A stretch of DNA of 37,294 nt from Tessaracoccus bendigoensis DSM 12906 (GCF_900141915.1 NZ_FQZG01000043.1:1-37294); one strand, 5' to 3'; positions 15,622-25,011 are shown, counted from the stretch's first letter. A program made the numbers and translations. Notes: generated by a model from the letters alone, not told the origin.

Positions 15622-17875
15622 CCGAGCGGAAGCCGCGCAACCGCAGGCTGTTGCCCACCACGAACACGCTGGAGAACGCCATTGCGGCCCCTGCGAGCAT
15701 CGGGTTCAGCATGCCGAACGCGGCGATCGGGATGGCCGCCACGTTGTAGGCGAATGCCCAGAACAGGTTCGTCCTGATGGTGCCGAGCGTCCTGCGGGAG
15801 AGCCGGATAGCGTCGACAGCGCCCCGCAGGTCACCCTTCACCAGGGTCAGGTCGGACGCCTCGATGGCGACGTCGGTGCCGGTGCCCATCGCGAGGCCGA
15901 GGTCGGCTGCCGCCAGAGCGGGAGCATCGTTGACGCCGTCGCCGACCATCGCCACGACACGCCCTTCGGCCTGCAGCCGCTTGACGACATCGACCTTCTC
16001 GCTGGGCAGCACCTCGGCTATCACCTCGTCGATTCCGACCTCGCCTGCGATCTGGCGGGCCACCGCCTCGTTGTCGCCGGTGAGCAGCACCGGGGTCAGC
16101 CCCAGGGCCTTCAGCCCGACGATCGCCTCGGCGCTGGTGGGCTTGACGGTGTCGGCGACCACGAGGATTCCGCGGGCCGCACCGTCCCAGGCCGCCACGA
16201 CGACGGTCTTGCCGCCAGCCTGGGCCTCACGCCCGGCCGCGGCCAGGGCATCGGTGATCTCGATGCCGCGCTCCAGCAACAGCGACTCCCGCCCGACGAG
16301 CACGTCGTGGCCCTCGATTCGGCCCTCGACGCCTCGGCCCTCGATGTTGGTGAAGGACTCGGGGGTCGGAAGGGAGCCGCCCTCCTGCACGGCGGCCTTG
16401 GCGATCGCCTGGGCGATCGGGTGCTCAGACGCGTCCTCCAACGCCCCGGCGAGCCGCAGCAGGGTCGCGTGTTTGGTGCCTTCCACGGCCACCGCGTCGA
16501 CCAGGGTCATCTTTCCGGTGGTGACGGTGCCGGTCTTGTCTAGCACGATCGTGTCGACCTTGCGGGTCGACTCCAGCACCTCGGGGCCCTTGATGAGGAT
16601 GCCCATCTGGGCGCCACGACCGGTGCCGACCAGCAGCGCCGTGGGGGTGGCGAGCCCGAGCGCGCAGGGGCACGCGATCACGAGGACGGCGACCGCGGCG
16701 GTGAAGGCGGCGGTCGCCGGGAACCCGGCGCCGAGCCAGGCACCGAGGGTGACCACGGCGATCCCGATGACGATGGGTACGAACACCCCGGAGATCCGGT
16801 CGGCGAGCCGCTGCACCTCGGCCTTGCCGGTCTGGGCCTCCTCCACGAGCTTGGCCATCTGGGCCAGCTGGGTGTCTCCGCCGACCCGGGTCGCCCGGAC
16901 CAGCAGCCGCCCGCCGGCGTTGATGGTCGCCCCTGTGACGCCGTCGCCTTCCGCGACCTCGACCGGCACCGATTCACCTGTCAGCATCGAGGCGTCGACT
17001 GCGGAGGTGCCGTGTACGACGACCCCGTCGGTGGCGATCTTCTCTCCGGGCCGGACGAGGAACTCGTCGCCGACCGACAGGTCGTCGATCGGGATGAGCG
17101 TCTCCACCCCATCTCGGACGATCGACACGTCCTTGGCGCCCATCTCCAGGAGGGCGCGCAGGGCGGCCCCGGCCTGCCGCTTCGAGCGCTTCTCGAAGTA
17201 GCGTCCGGCGAGGATGAACATGGTGACGCCCGCGGCGACTTCGAGGTAGATGTTGGCCGCACCGTCGGAGGGCGCCAGGGTCAACTCGAACGGGTGCTTC
17301 ATGCCGGGGACGCCAGCCGTGCCGAAGAACAGCGCGTACAGCGACCAGAGGAAGGCCGCGCCGGTGCCCATCGAGATGAGCGTGTCCATGGTGGCCGCAC
17401 CGTGACGCAGGTTGATGAATGCGGCCTTGTGGAACGGCCAGGCGGCCCAGACGATGACGGGCGCGGCCAGCGTCAGCGAGGCCCACTGCCAGTAGGTGAA
17501 CTGGAGAGCCGGGACCATCGCCATCGCGATGACCGGCACGCTCAACACGACCGCACCGATCAGGCGTTGACGCAGCGACCGAAGCTCGGGGTCGTCGTCG
17601 GCCACCGTCTTCGCGGGGGCCCCTTCCTTCGGCTTGGGAAGCTCGGCCGTGTAGCCGGTCTTGACCACCTCGGCGACAAGCAGAGCCGGATCGTAGTCCT
17701 CCGGGACGGTGACCTTGGCCTTCTCGGTCGCGTAGTTGACGGTGGCGGTGACCCCGTCGAGCTTGTTGAGCTTCTTCTCGATCCGAGCGGCGCAGGACGC
17801 ACACGTCATTCCGCCGATCTCGAGCTCGATCCCCTTCAGAGGGACCAACGGAACCGAGACGTCAGTGTTCGTCAT
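15608..17875 (-). CDS. copA: Copper-exporting P1B-type ATPase
   Basis: Pumps Cu(I) out of the cytoplasm at the cost of ATP; 755 aa in the membrane. One N-terminal heavy-metal-binding domain carries GMTCASC at residues 22-28. The transport-site CPC is at 402-404, the actuator TGES at 299-302, and the phosphorylation motif DKTGT at 446-450 (D446); [10 protein letters not shown] and an HP pair (SEHPIA) are also present. The last two helices contain AFAYN and [14 protein letters not shown], the usual Cu(I) residues (YN, MxxSS). It overlaps the upstream small membrane protein by 14 nt, and the operon starts at a CsoR-like operator, so copper induction is expected. The convergent permease overlaps its last 14 bp. 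Confidence 0.96.
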   Translation of the reverse strand: MTNTDVSVPLVPLKGIELEIGGMTCASCAARIEKKLNKLDGVTATVNYATEKAKVTVPEDYDPALLVAEVVKTGYTAELPKPKEGAPAKTVADDDPELRSLRQRLIGAVVLSVPVIAMAMVPALQFTYWQWASLTLAAPVIVWAAWPFHKAAFINLRHGAATMDTLISMGTGAAFLWSLYALFFGTAGVPGMKHPFELTLAPSDGAANIYLEVAAGVTMFILAGRYFEKRSKRQAGAALRALLEMGAKDVSIVRDGVETLIPIDDLSVGDEFLVRPGEKIATDGVVVHGTSAVDASMLTGESVPVEVAEGDGVTGATINAGGRLLVRATRVGGDTQLAQMAKLVEEAQTGKAEVQRLADRISGVFVPIVIGIAVVTLGAWLGAGFPATAAFTAAVAVLVIACPCALGLATPTALLVGTGRGAQMGILIKGPEVLESTRKVDTIVLDKTGTVTTGKMTLVDAVAVEGTKHATLLRLAGALEDASEHPIAQAIAKAAVQEGGSLPTPESFTNIEGRGVEGRIEGHDVLVGRESLLLERGIEITDALAAAGREAQAGGKTVVVAAWDGAARGILVVADTVKPTSAEAIVGLKALGLTPVLLTGDNEAVARQIAGEVGIDEVIAEVLPSEKVDVVKRLQAEGRVVAMVGDGVNDAPALAAADLGLAMGTGTDVAIEASDLTLVKGDLRGAVDAIRLSRRTLGTIRTNLFWAFAYNVAAIPIAAFGMLNPMLAGAAMAFSSVFVVGNSLRLRGFRSVTAD

Positions 17876-18047
17876 CGTGGGTTTCCTCCCCGTTTGGCAC
17901 GGCCGTGGCTGAGGCCGTGGGAGCGTGATCGCCCTGCCAGTTGTCGACGACTTCCGATGGGACGGCGAATCGTGCGATGCCGAACGCTGCCAGGAACGCG
18001 AGCAGTAGCGCGGCCAGGTAGAGGGTCAGCTTGAGCGAGGTCTTCAT
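17862..18047 (-). CDS. Small membrane-anchored protein with a His/Asp-rich tail, copper operon
   Basis: A 61-aa protein with one N-terminal helix ([21 protein letters not shown], about residues 7-27) and a short extracytoplasmic tail ending EETHDDEH. I do not recognise a named family. Small proteins of this layout often precede CopA in actinobacteria, some of them with longer metal-binding tails, so this may be a shortened version. The acidic and His-rich end could hold copper outside the membrane; that is inference. It is the first gene after the CsoR-like operator (start codon 12 nt from it), and its stop lies inside copA, overlapping by 14 nt, which supports it as a real coupled gene. Confidence 0.7.
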   Translation of the reverse strand: MKTSLKLTLYLAALLLAFLAAFGIARFAVPSEVVDNWQGDHAPTASATAVPNGEETHDDEH

Positions 18048-18059
18048 TTACCCGATGGT

Positions 18060-18076
18060 ATACCCCCCAGGGGTAT
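18060..18076. promoter_or_regulatory. CsoR-type copper operator
   Basis: ATACCCC-CCA-GGGGTAT is a perfect inverted repeat with 7-bp arms and a 3-bp centre, 12 nt upstream of the copper operon's first start codon. The TACCCC...GGGGTA pattern matches known sites of CsoR copper repressors, which leave DNA when they bind Cu(I). No csoR gene lies in this window, so the regulator must be encoded elsewhere. Confidence 0.75.
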
Positions 18077-18103
18077 GGATCAACGTGGGGTCGGCTGTTC
18101 AGA

Positions 18104-18149
18104 CGATCGGCGCCCGGCCAACGGTTGAAGGTTGGCCGGGCGCTGATCG
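18104..18149 (-). terminator. Strong hairpin after the esterase gene
   Basis: GCGCCCGGCCAAC (18110-18122) pairs perfectly with GTTGGCCGGGCGC (18131-18143). CGATCG/TGATCG extends the stem to 19 bp with one G-U pair, and the loop is 8 nt. There is no T-run on either side, as is common in high-GC actinobacteria. It lies between the esterase stop and the copper promoter and should separate the two units. Confidence 0.7.
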
Positions 18150-18171
18150 TATGGAGGAGGTGACTGGGTGG

Positions 18172-19428
18172 CTACTTGTGGGCCTTGCCCAGGCTCTGTT
18201 TGGCCATCCACTGCCAGATGTGAAGCCCCTTTGCGGTGGACGGGTCGTTCCTGGCGACATAGATCCAAGACCAGTGCCCGTTGTAGGTCACGCCGTCCCA
18301 GGTGACATCGTCATATGCGGTGAGCAGTGCCTTCGGGATGGTGTTGGCCATGTGCTCCCCATTGACGGCAAACGGCAAAGTGGCGTCGTTCTTGGCCTGG
18401 ACGACCCAAGTCGGGGTCTTGATCGCACCGAGTTCGGCGTCGCTGAGCAACGACTGTCCCCCGGAGACGACGCCTGGGGCGATGGGCACCTGGGCGGCGA
18501 AGAAGCCCGGGTTGTCCACCACGAGCCTCGCGGTCATGTAGCCACCGTTCGAGGCGCCCACGACGTAGATCCGGCTCCGGTCGATGCTGTTGCGCTTCAC
18601 TACCTCGTCGATCAGCTTCTTCAGCTTGGCCGAATAGCCCATGGCTGCGTCGTTCATCCAGAAGTCGGTCGCCTGCGGGGCGAGCACGTAGGCACCCGCG
18701 AATACGCGCTGGGCCTCCTTCGTGACGAAACCGACGGCGCCACGATTGGCCACCAGCGACAGGTCGTTGTTCTGCGCCTCAGCCCAGCCGCCTTCACCCC
18801 CACCATGCAGCCAGATGACGAGCGGACGCTTGCCTCGTGCTTGCGGATCATACAGCCGGTAATAGAGGCCTGCGGCCTTGCCATCGCGGAAAACATCGAC
18901 CTCCGGGTCGACCAGTTTGCCCTGTTTCAGCGTCTTGAAGGTCAGCGAACTGCCGTCGCGCAGCTTGACGGGCTTGTTCTGGGTGACGGTGTAGGTCAGG
19001 TCGAGCATCAGGTTCCGGTTGGCGCCCACGCCCCAGGCGAACGTGGAGGCGCCCGGGACATTGAACCCGTGCTCGAGCCCGATCACGATCCGACCGCGCC
19101 GGTCAACCTTCACGCTGGTAACGGGTCGGTCGACGTCGGCGAACGTGCCGATTACGGGGTTTGCCGCCGCAGAATAGCTCTGGGTGCCGGTGGCAGTCAC
19201 GCTGAATGTGTCGGCGTCGAGGCTGGAGGCACGGATAGCAGCCTTCCCCGGGTCGATCGTGAGTGCGACGACCTGCTGGCCGCTGTCGAGCACCTCGGCA
19301 TTCAGGGTGAACGTCGCAGTCGAGGGACCGGTCGGAGGACGCGGATGCGCCTCCGCTTGGGGGATGGCCAGCATCAGCATTGCCACGGTGGTAGCCGCGA
19401 CGGCGATGAGATTGCGCAGCTTCTTCAT
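18172..19428 (-). CDS. Secreted alpha/beta-hydrolase with Ig-like N-terminal domain (EstA-type esterase)
   Basis: An exported serine esterase/peptidase-like enzyme of 418 aa. A Sec signal peptide covers residues 1-27 (MKKLRNLIAVAATTVAM..., cleavage after AEA). Residues 30-175 are beta-rich and resemble the Ig-like domain of Thermotoga EstA. The alpha/beta-hydrolase part starts near 185 with the oxyanion-hole motif HGG at 208-210. The likely triad is Ser293 (GASNGGYM), Asp348 (AKNDATLPF) and His385 (YNGHWSW). It probably releases acyl groups from plant or polymer esters; the substrate is not evident. The ATG has AGGAGC 2-7 nt upstream and a consensus promoter at 19513-19541. It forms a single unit ended by a hairpin. 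Confidence 0.88.
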   Translation of the reverse strand: MKKLRNLIAVAATTVAMLMLAIPQAEAHPRPPTGPSTATFTLNAEVLDSGQQVVALTIDPGKAAIRASSLDADTFSVTATGTQSYSAAANPVIGTFADVDRPVTSVKVDRRGRIVIGLEHGFNVPGASTFAWGVGANRNLMLDLTYTVTQNKPVKLRDGSSLTFKTLKQGKLVDPEVDVFRDGKAAGLYYRLYDPQARGKRPLVIWLHGGGEGGWAEAQNNDLSLVANRGAVGFVTKEAQRVFAGAYVLAPQATDFWMNDAAMGYSAKLKKLIDEVVKRNSIDRSRIYVVGASNGGYMTARLVVDNPGFFAAQVPIAPGVVSGGQSLLSDAELGAIKTPTWVVQAKNDATLPFAVNGEHMANTIPKALLTAYDDVTWDGVTYNGHWSWIYVARNDPSTAKGLHIWQWMAKQSLGKAHK

Positions 19429-19512
19429 TGAAGCTCCTTTGGTTTTTGGGGGGTTTTTGGGGGAAAACCGCCACGACGCACGTGAAGATTCACTCTCGCA
19501 GCGATAATTCGG

Positions 19513-19541
19513 ATGCTAAGCGCAGGTCAACGATGTGTCAA
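19513..19541 (-). promoter_or_regulatory. Sigma-A-type promoter for the esterase gene
   Basis: On the minus strand TTGACA (19536-19541), a 17-nt spacer and TAGCAT (19513-19518) form a near-consensus promoter. The predicted start near 19506 gives a leader of about 78 nt. The end of the leader carries runs of C and A (19439-19466) just before the ribosome site. Confidence 0.75.
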
Positions 19542-19565
19542 TGGCTGACCATTCAGTTCACTCGC

Positions 19566-19645
19566 TTGAGCACTATCCCGGGCTCGATCGACGACACGCC
19601 GCAACCGGGCGTCATTTCGGCAAACGAACCCGGAATAGTGCTCAA
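19566..19645. repeat. Dispersed 80-bp palindrome, copy 2
   Basis: TTGAGCACTAT...GGG.TCG at 19566-19586 is the inverted repeat of 19625-19645 (19 of 21 positions). The outer arms match copy 1 at 6744-6823 while the loop sequence differs. It lies 2 nt after the stop codon of rsmB, just as copy 1 lies 3 nt after trmI. Confidence 0.85.
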
Positions 19646-19647
19646 CG

Positions 19648-20979
19648 TCAGACCTGCACCGGGACCCGGAGGAGGGACAGGTACATGGCGTCGGTGCCGT
19701 GGCGCTGCGGCCAGAGCTGGACGTCGTCACCCAGAGCCGTGTCGGGGACCTCCGGCAGGAAGTCCGCGGCCCGCAACCTCTCGACCCCAGGCGACCCGGC
19801 CAGCACGGCGTCGACCACCTCCCTGGTCTCGGCCCGGTGGGGCGAGCACGTGACGTAGGCGACCACCCCGCCAGGGGCACACGAGGCGATCGCGGAGCGG
19901 AGCAGGCCGCGTTGCAGGTCGCCCAACTCCGTCACATCCGACGGGGCACGTCGCCAGCGCGAGTCCGGACGGCGGCGCAGCGCCCCGAGGCCCGAGCAGG
20001 GCACGTCCACCATCACCTTCGAGAACCCGGCGCCCCATGCCCGTCGCGTGCCATCGGCCGCGATCACCTGGTAGCCGTCGGGATAGGCCGAAAGGGCTTC
20101 ACGCACCAGCCTCGCCCGGTGCTCCTGTGCCTCACCGGCCAACAACCAGGTGCCCGCCTCCCGGGCCAGGCCGACGAGCAGCGCCGCCTTCCCTCCCGGC
20201 CCCGCGCACATGTCGAGCCACGGCCCGCCCGGCCCCGGAACGCGGGCCAACGCCCAGGCGACAAGCTGCGAGCCCTCGTCCTGGACCCCGGCCCGGCCCT
20301 CACGCACGGCCGGTTGCTCACCCGGCGTGCGCTCGGCGGTGGCGCCGAACGGTGAGAACCTCGTCGGTTCGGCCTGCTCCAGTTCGGCGACGGTGGCCAG
20401 CCCCGGCCGGACGACCAGCGTCGGGCGCGGCGCAACGTTGTTGGCCGCCAACGCCGCGGGCAGTTCCTCAAAGGGGAGCAGGTCCGCGTACGCCTCGACG
20501 ATCCAACGCGGATGGTGCCCCCGCACCGCGATCGCGCCCAACTCCGACTCCCCCGCGGCCAGCATCTCCACCCAGGTTTCCAGGTCCTTCGCCGAAATCT
20601 TGCGCATCACGGCATTGACCAGCCCTGTCACCCGCTGACCCACGGTGGCACGGGCCAGATCGACGGTCGTGCCGACCGCCGCGTAGCGCTTTACCCCCAT
20701 GCCGAGCACCTGGTGTGAGCCCAGTCGCAGCAGGTCCACCACGGCCGGTTGCATGGTCGTGAGCGAACGCCCCGCTGCCTGCTCGATGATCCGGTCGTAG
20801 GTGCCCATCATCCGGCAGGTCCCGGCGACCAGTTCTGTCACCAGCCCGGCGTCCCTGGTCGTGAGCCCCGCGCCGGCCAGCCTCTTCGCGAGCGCCAGGT
20901 TGGCGTAGGCGTCGTCCCCGGTCACCTGACGCAGCACGTCGAAGGCGACCCTCCGCGGTCCCGATCCCCCGGCACTCAT
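19648..20979 (-). CDS. rsmB: 16S rRNA (cytosine-967-C5)-methyltransferase
   Basis: Ribosomal RNA m5C methyltransferase of the RsmB/Sun/Fmu group, 443 aa. The N-terminal NusB-like RNA-binding domain spans residues 8-135 (AFDVLRQVTGDDAYANLAL, VNAVMRKI). The SAM site is DMCAGPGGKA (256-265). The two catalytic-loop cysteines are C328 in DVPCSGLGALRRRPD and C378 in VTCSPHRAET. The open frame runs to 21192, but the ATG at 20979 forms an ATGA overlap with the fmt stop and matches where homology begins. It is the last gene of the long minus-strand run, after metK-priA-fmt, and ends at a palindromic repeat. Confidence 0.95.
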   Translation of the reverse strand: MSAGGSGPRRVAFDVLRQVTGDDAYANLALAKRLAGAGLTTRDAGLVTELVAGTCRMMGTYDRIIEQAAGRSLTTMQPAVVDLLRLGSHQVLGMGVKRYAAVGTTVDLARATVGQRVTGLVNAVMRKISAKDLETWVEMLAAGESELGAIAVRGHHPRWIVEAYADLLPFEELPAALAANNVAPRPTLVVRPGLATVAELEQAEPTRFSPFGATAERTPGEQPAVREGRAGVQDEGSQLVAWALARVPGPGGPWLDMCAGPGGKAALLVGLAREAGTWLLAGEAQEHRARLVREALSAYPDGYQVIAADGTRRAWGAGFSKVMVDVPCSGLGALRRRPDSRWRRAPSDVTELGDLQRGLLRSAIASCAPGGVVAYVTCSPHRAETREVVDAVLAGSPGVERLRAADFLPEVPDTALGDDVQLWPQRHGTDAMYLSLLRVPVQV

Positions 20980-21887
20980 GACAACACCTTCCCGTCGATC
21001 CCGGAACGGGCCCAGTCGATCGCGGGCATCCGCCTCTTCCCGGGGGCCTGCACCTCCAACAGCTCGAGGGCGCCGTCCCCCGTGCCGATGAAGACCTGCC
21101 GCTTGGTCGCCGACAACTCGCCCCTGGCCAGGCCGAGTTCCCCGGCCACTCTCGCCCGGTAGATCTTGAAGCGTCCGCCGTCGAGCTCGCACCAGGCACC
21201 GGGGTCGGGTGAACAGCCCATGATCTGGTTGCGGAGCTCACGTGCGGGAGAGGCCCAGCCGAGCCTGGCGTCCGCGACGGTGATCTTCGCCGCTACGGTG
21301 ACGCCTTCGTCCGGTTGTGGGGTCGGCCGGACTCCGGCCGCGATCAGGTCGACCGCCGCCACGAGTTGCCTGGCGCCCGATTCGGCGAGGGTGGCCAGCA
21401 GTTCGCCTGCGGTCGCGTCGGGCATCGGGAAGCCCTCGGTGAGGAAGATGTCGCCCGCGTCGAGTTTCCTGACGATCTGGAAGCACGCCGTGCCGATCTC
21501 GTCGTCACCGGCCATGATGGCCCGCTGCACCGGCGCGGCGCCCCGCCAGCGCGGCAGAAGGGAGAAATGGAGATTGACCCAACCGTGCCTCGGAATCTCA
21601 AGCGCCGAGGCTGGCAGCATCGCCCCGTAGGCGACCACGGGGCACACGTCGGGGGCAAGTCGCCTCAGCCGATCCTGGAAACCCGGGTGCCTGGGGTGAT
21701 CCGGCTTCAGCACCTCGATCCCCAGCTCAGCGGCCCGCCGGGCGACGGGCGAGGCGGTCAGGCGACGGCCACGCCCCGCAGGCGCGTCAGGGCGGGTGAT
21801 CACCGCGGCCACCTCATGCGACGACCCGGCGAGCGCCTCCAAGGAGGGGACGGCGACGTCGGGGGTGCCTGCGAATACGAGTCTCAT
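20976..21887 (-). CDS. fmt: Methionyl-tRNA formyltransferase
   Basis: Formylates the initiator Met-tRNA using 10-formyl-THF; 303 aa. The N-terminal formyltransferase domain starts MRLVFAGTPDVAVPSLEAL and contains the RPDAPAGRGRRLTASPV loop and the catalytic-region motif NLHFSLLPRWRGAAPVQRAI (Asn/His). The C-terminal OB-fold-like tRNA-binding domain covers about residues 205-300. It overlaps priA by 1 nt (TGATG) and rsmB by 4 nt. The protein is complete and of normal length. Confidence 0.97.
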   Translation of the reverse strand: MRLVFAGTPDVAVPSLEALAGSSHEVAAVITRPDAPAGRGRRLTASPVARRAAELGIEVLKPDHPRHPGFQDRLRRLAPDVCPVVAYGAMLPASALEIPRHGWVNLHFSLLPRWRGAAPVQRAIMAGDDEIGTACFQIVRKLDAGDIFLTEGFPMPDATAGELLATLAESGARQLVAAVDLIAAGVRPTPQPDEGVTVAAKITVADARLGWASPARELRNQIMGCSPDPGAWCELDGGRFKIYRARVAGELGLARGELSATKRQVFIGTGDGALELLEVQAPGKRRMPAIDWARSGIDGKVLS

Positions 21888-23821
21888 CAGTCCTCCAGGG
21901 ATTCGGGGTCCACGGTGATGCTCAACTGCCCCGGCTCCTTGCGGGCCGAGCGGATGGCTGCGGCGTGCTTGACCCTACGGGTCAGTTCGCGGGCGCGTTC
22001 GACGGGGGCACGCAGCAGCGCCGCCCACCGGTCTGGACCGACCTCTGCCGGGCCCAGCACCTCGACGCCTTCCCACTCATCGTTGTCCAGGAAACCTCGC
22101 ACCGCCTCGGGGTCACCGACGACCCTCGCCAGCTTCACCGCTGGCGTCAGCCCCGCCTCGGCACGGTCGGCAACTTCGCGGGCGATGAACCCGGCCAGGT
22201 CGGCGCGCATCATCGCCTGCACCGCCGGATGCGCGGCATCGCCGACGATCAGCACCGATCCACCGTCGCGGGGGCCCCGAGCCAGCGCCGCCGCATCCGA
22301 CCAGCGCCGTACCGCCTCCTCCGCGGCCCGCAGGTCGGCCCTTGCCAGGGTGACCTCGGCGTCCAGGATCAGGACGCCGGCGTAGCCGCCCTGCGCGGTG
22401 GGCTCGGCCCCGGGGGTGGCGACCACGATCGCGGCTTCGGAGGACACGTCGTCGCGGATCCGGTCGGCCGACGAATTGACGGCGAGCACTCCGGGAAAGG
22501 CCCGCGCCAACTCCTCTGCGGTGCGGGCGGCGCCGGGCAACGGGGTCCGCAGCGCGGAGGTGTGGCAGTGGGGGCAACTCCAACGTGCCGGCCGGTGGCC
22601 GCACAACCCACACTCAAACACCCCCCTGCTCCGCTCGCGCATCGGGGCCTCGCATTTGGGGCAGCGCGCCAGGTTGCCGCAGCGGACACACGACAGCGAC
22701 GCCGAGAAACCAACCATGGGCACCTGGACCAGGACCGGCCCCATCGCGAGGTGGTCGCGAAGGAACCGGAACGCCACCGAGGGGATCCGCAGGCGGGCGG
22801 CCGTCGGATCACGCTCCCGATCGACCTCAGAGACAGCCCGCACCGGGGGCGAGACCCGCCTGGCCTCCGTCGGGCTGAAGGCCAGCTCGCGCAGCCAGCC
22901 CCGCTGCAGCAGCGCCTGCGCGTCGGTGCTTCTTCCGTGCCCCGCGATCAGGAGGGCCGAATCCTCGCGGGACGACCGGATGATCGCCACCGCGCGGGCA
23001 TGCAGGTACGGGGCACGTGGCTCCTCGTGCCCGTCATGACCGTCATCGATCACCGCGATCAGTCCGAGGGCCGACACCGGGGCGAACACCGCGCTGCGGG
23101 TGCCGACGATGATCCGCGCCTCGCCGCGCGATGCCGCGAGGTAGGTGCGGTACCGAGCGCTCCGTCCGGCCTCGGCCGTAAGTGAGCCGACGGCGCCGTG
23201 CCCGAACGCCTTGCGGAACCTGACGACCGCCCGGTCGACCTCACGCACCGTCGGCAGCACGACGACCGCCGACCGGCCGGAAGAGAGGGTCGCGTCAACG
23301 GCCTCCAGAACGCCGCCGAGCAGGTCTCCCGGGCCACAGTGCACGCTGGCCGCCTGCCACAGCACCTTGGGCGCGCGCCCCTCCCGCAACGCCGTCAGAA
23401 GCGTCGAACCATCCGGATAGGCGGGCAGCACCGAAGGCTCCCCCAGCGGGGTCGGCGCCGGCCAGGTGCGTTGGGGCGCCTTCTCGGTGGTCGCGTGCCT
23501 CGGCGGGATCGCCAGCCGGGCGACATCCCACCAGGTGCCCGCGTAATGATCCGCGACGGCCCTGATCAACTCATAGGTCCGCTCGACGGCGATAGGCTCG
23601 GCCGAGACGACCTTGCGGATGGCCGAGAGCCGATCATGCTCGCTCTCCTCGGCGATCGCGATCAGCCAACCGTCACGCAGTTGGCCTGAGAAAGGCACCT
23701 TCACGCGGGCGCCGACCACCGCGTTCGCCACGAGGGCGTCGGGAATCTCGTAGTCGAACAGCCGGTCCAAGTGGGCCAGCGGTACGTCCACGGCGACCCG
23801 CGCCACCCGTGGGGCGGGCAC
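21887..23821 (-). CDS. priA: PriA-family replication restart protein, helicase-inactive actinobacterial form
   Basis: Primosomal protein N' homologue, 644 aa. The N-terminal DNA-binding domain (residues 5-105: VAVDVPLAHLDRLFDYEIPD) is intact. The zinc-binding cysteine cluster is visible as CVRCGNLARCPKC and CGLCG...CPHC (about residues 370-410). The helicase motifs are lost: no GxGKT Walker A occurs where expected (VLWQAASVHCGPGDLLGG), and the DEAH box is replaced by IDDGHDGHEE. This is known for PriA of actinobacteria, so it probably loads other restart proteins without unwinding DNA. The GTG start at 23821 lies 2 nt after the metK stop, and the gene couples to fmt downstream. Confidence 0.92.
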   Translation of the reverse strand: MPAPRVARVAVDVPLAHLDRLFDYEIPDALVANAVVGARVKVPFSGQLRDGWLIAIAEESEHDRLSAIRKVVSAEPIAVERTYELIRAVADHYAGTWWDVARLAIPPRHATTEKAPQRTWPAPTPLGEPSVLPAYPDGSTLLTALREGRAPKVLWQAASVHCGPGDLLGGVLEAVDATLSSGRSAVVVLPTVREVDRAVVRFRKAFGHGAVGSLTAEAGRSARYRTYLAASRGEARIIVGTRSAVFAPVSALGLIAVIDDGHDGHEEPRAPYLHARAVAIIRSSREDSALLIAGHGRSTDAQALLQRGWLRELAFSPTEARRVSPPVRAVSEVDRERDPTAARLRIPSVAFRFLRDHLAMGPVLVQVPMVGFSASLSCVRCGNLARCPKCEAPMRERSRGVFECGLCGHRPARWSCPHCHTSALRTPLPGAARTAEELARAFPGVLAVNSSADRIRDDVSSEAAIVVATPGAEPTAQGGYAGVLILDAEVTLARADLRAAEEAVRRWSDAAALARGPRDGGSVLIVGDAAHPAVQAMMRADLAGFIAREVADRAEAGLTPAVKLARVVGDPEAVRGFLDNDEWEGVEVLGPAEVGPDRWAALLRAPVERARELTRRVKHAAAIRSARKEPGQLSITVDPESLED

Positions 23822-23823
23822 CG

Positions 23824-25011
23824 TTAACCCTTGACGGCGGCCGCCAGCGCAGCTGCGCGGTCGGTACGCTCCCAGGTCGCATTCGGCAACTCACGACCGA
23901 AGTGCCCGTAGACCGTCACGTCGCTGTAGATGGGCCGCAACAGGTCGAGGTCGCGGATGATGGCACCGGGGCGCAGGTCGAACGTCGCGAGGACGGCTTC
24001 GCGGATCTGTGCCTCGGGGACCGTGGCGGTGCCGAAGGTGTCGAGGTAGAAACCGACCGGGTGCGCCTTCCCGATGGCGTAGGCGACCTGTACCTCACAG
24101 CGCTCCGCCAGGCCAGCGGCCACGACGTTCTTCGCCACCCAACGCATGGCGTAGGCGGCCGACCGGTCGACCTTGGACGGGTCCTTGCCCGAGAAGGCGC
24201 CACCACCGTGCCTGGCCATGCCGCCGTAGGTGTCGACGATGATCTTGCGACCGGTGACGCCCGCGTCGCCCATCGGTCCCCCGATGACGAACTTGCCGGT
24301 CGGGTTCACGAGCACACGCTCGGGCATGGCGAAACCGTAGCGTTCGAGCACCGGCGCGATGACCTCGCGGCGGAGGTCTGCCGTGATCGTCTCCTGAGTG
24401 AGGCCCTCGCCGTGCTGCGAGCTGACCACGACCGTGTCGATACCGGTCGGCCGCCCGGCTTCGTCGTAGCTGACCGTCACCTGGGTCTTGCCGTCGGGAC
24501 GCAGGTAGGGCAACGTCTGATCCTTGCGGACCACGGTGAGCCGTTCGGCGAGCCGGTGTGCGAGGTCGATCGGCAGCGGCATCAGGCTCGCGGTCTCGTT
24601 GCACGCGAAGCCGAACATCAGCCCCTGGTCACCGGCCCCCTGCTGGCTGGCCAGATCGGACTCGGCGTCGACGCGGTGCTCGTAGGCGTCGTCGACGCCC
24701 TGCGCGATGTCGGGCGACTGGTTGCCGATCGCGACGGACACGCCGCAGGAGGCGCCGTCGAAACCCTTGCGGGACGAGTCGTAGCCGATCTCCAGGATCC
24801 TCTCCCGGACCAGGCCCGCGACGTCCACGTAGCCGGTGGTGGACACCTCACCGGCAACGACCACGAGACCCGTGGTGATCAGGGTCTCGACCGCGACGCG
24901 CGACATGGGGTCCTGCGCAAGGAGGGCGTCAAGGACGGCATCTGAAATTGAATCGGCGATCTTGTCGGGGTGACCTTCGGTCACGGATTCCGACGTGAAC
25001 AAACGGCTCAT
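23824..25011 (-). CDS. metK: S-adenosylmethionine synthetase
   Basis: Makes SAM from methionine and ATP; 395 aa, cytoplasmic tetramer. The ATP and metal motif is at the start ([16 protein letters not shown]), followed by [10 protein letters not shown], the hexapeptide-type motif [12 protein letters not shown] and the P-loop-like [20 protein letters not shown]. The length is normal and all signatures are present. AAGGAG lies 6 nt before the ATG. The 81-nt gap from rpoZ holds two near-identical hairpins. In many actinobacteria coaBC lies between rpoZ and metK; it is absent here. Priority of downstream genes: priA, fmt and rsmB probably share this transcript. Confidence 0.97.
   Translation of the reverse strand: MSRLFTSESVTEGHPDKIADSISDAVLDALLAQDPMSRVAVETLITTGLVVVAGEVSTTGYVDVAGLVRERILEIGYDSSRKGFDGASCGVSVAIGNQSPDIAQGVDDAYEHRVDAESDLASQQGAGDQGLMFGFACNETASLMPLPIDLAHRLAERLTVVRKDQTLPYLRPDGKTQVTVSYDEAGRPTGIDTVVVSSQHGEGLTQETITADLRREVIAPVLERYGFAMPERVLVNPTGKFVIGGPMGDAGVTGRKIIVDTYGGMARHGGGAFSGKDPSKVDRSAAYAMRWVAKNVVAAGLAERCEVQVAYAIGKAHPVGFYLDTFGTATVPEAQIREAVLATFDLRPGAIIRDLDLLRPIYSDVTVYGHFGRELPNATWERTDRAAALAAAVKG

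Noticed and set aside
15777-17201. 474-codon plus-strand frame opposite copA
   Set aside because: Antisense to all the CopA catalytic motifs; Ser/Ala/Thr-rich with no domain.
19441-19466. G-quadruplex on the plus strand before the esterase
   Set aside because: Only two long G runs are present, too few for a normal four-tract quadruplex.
20980-21192. Upstream extension of the rsmB frame
   Set aside because: It overlaps fmt with Arg/Gly-rich noise, and the ATGA junction at 20979 is a better start.
21965-23185. 406-codon plus-strand frame opposite priA
   Set aside because: Antisense shadow with mirrored composition and no motif.
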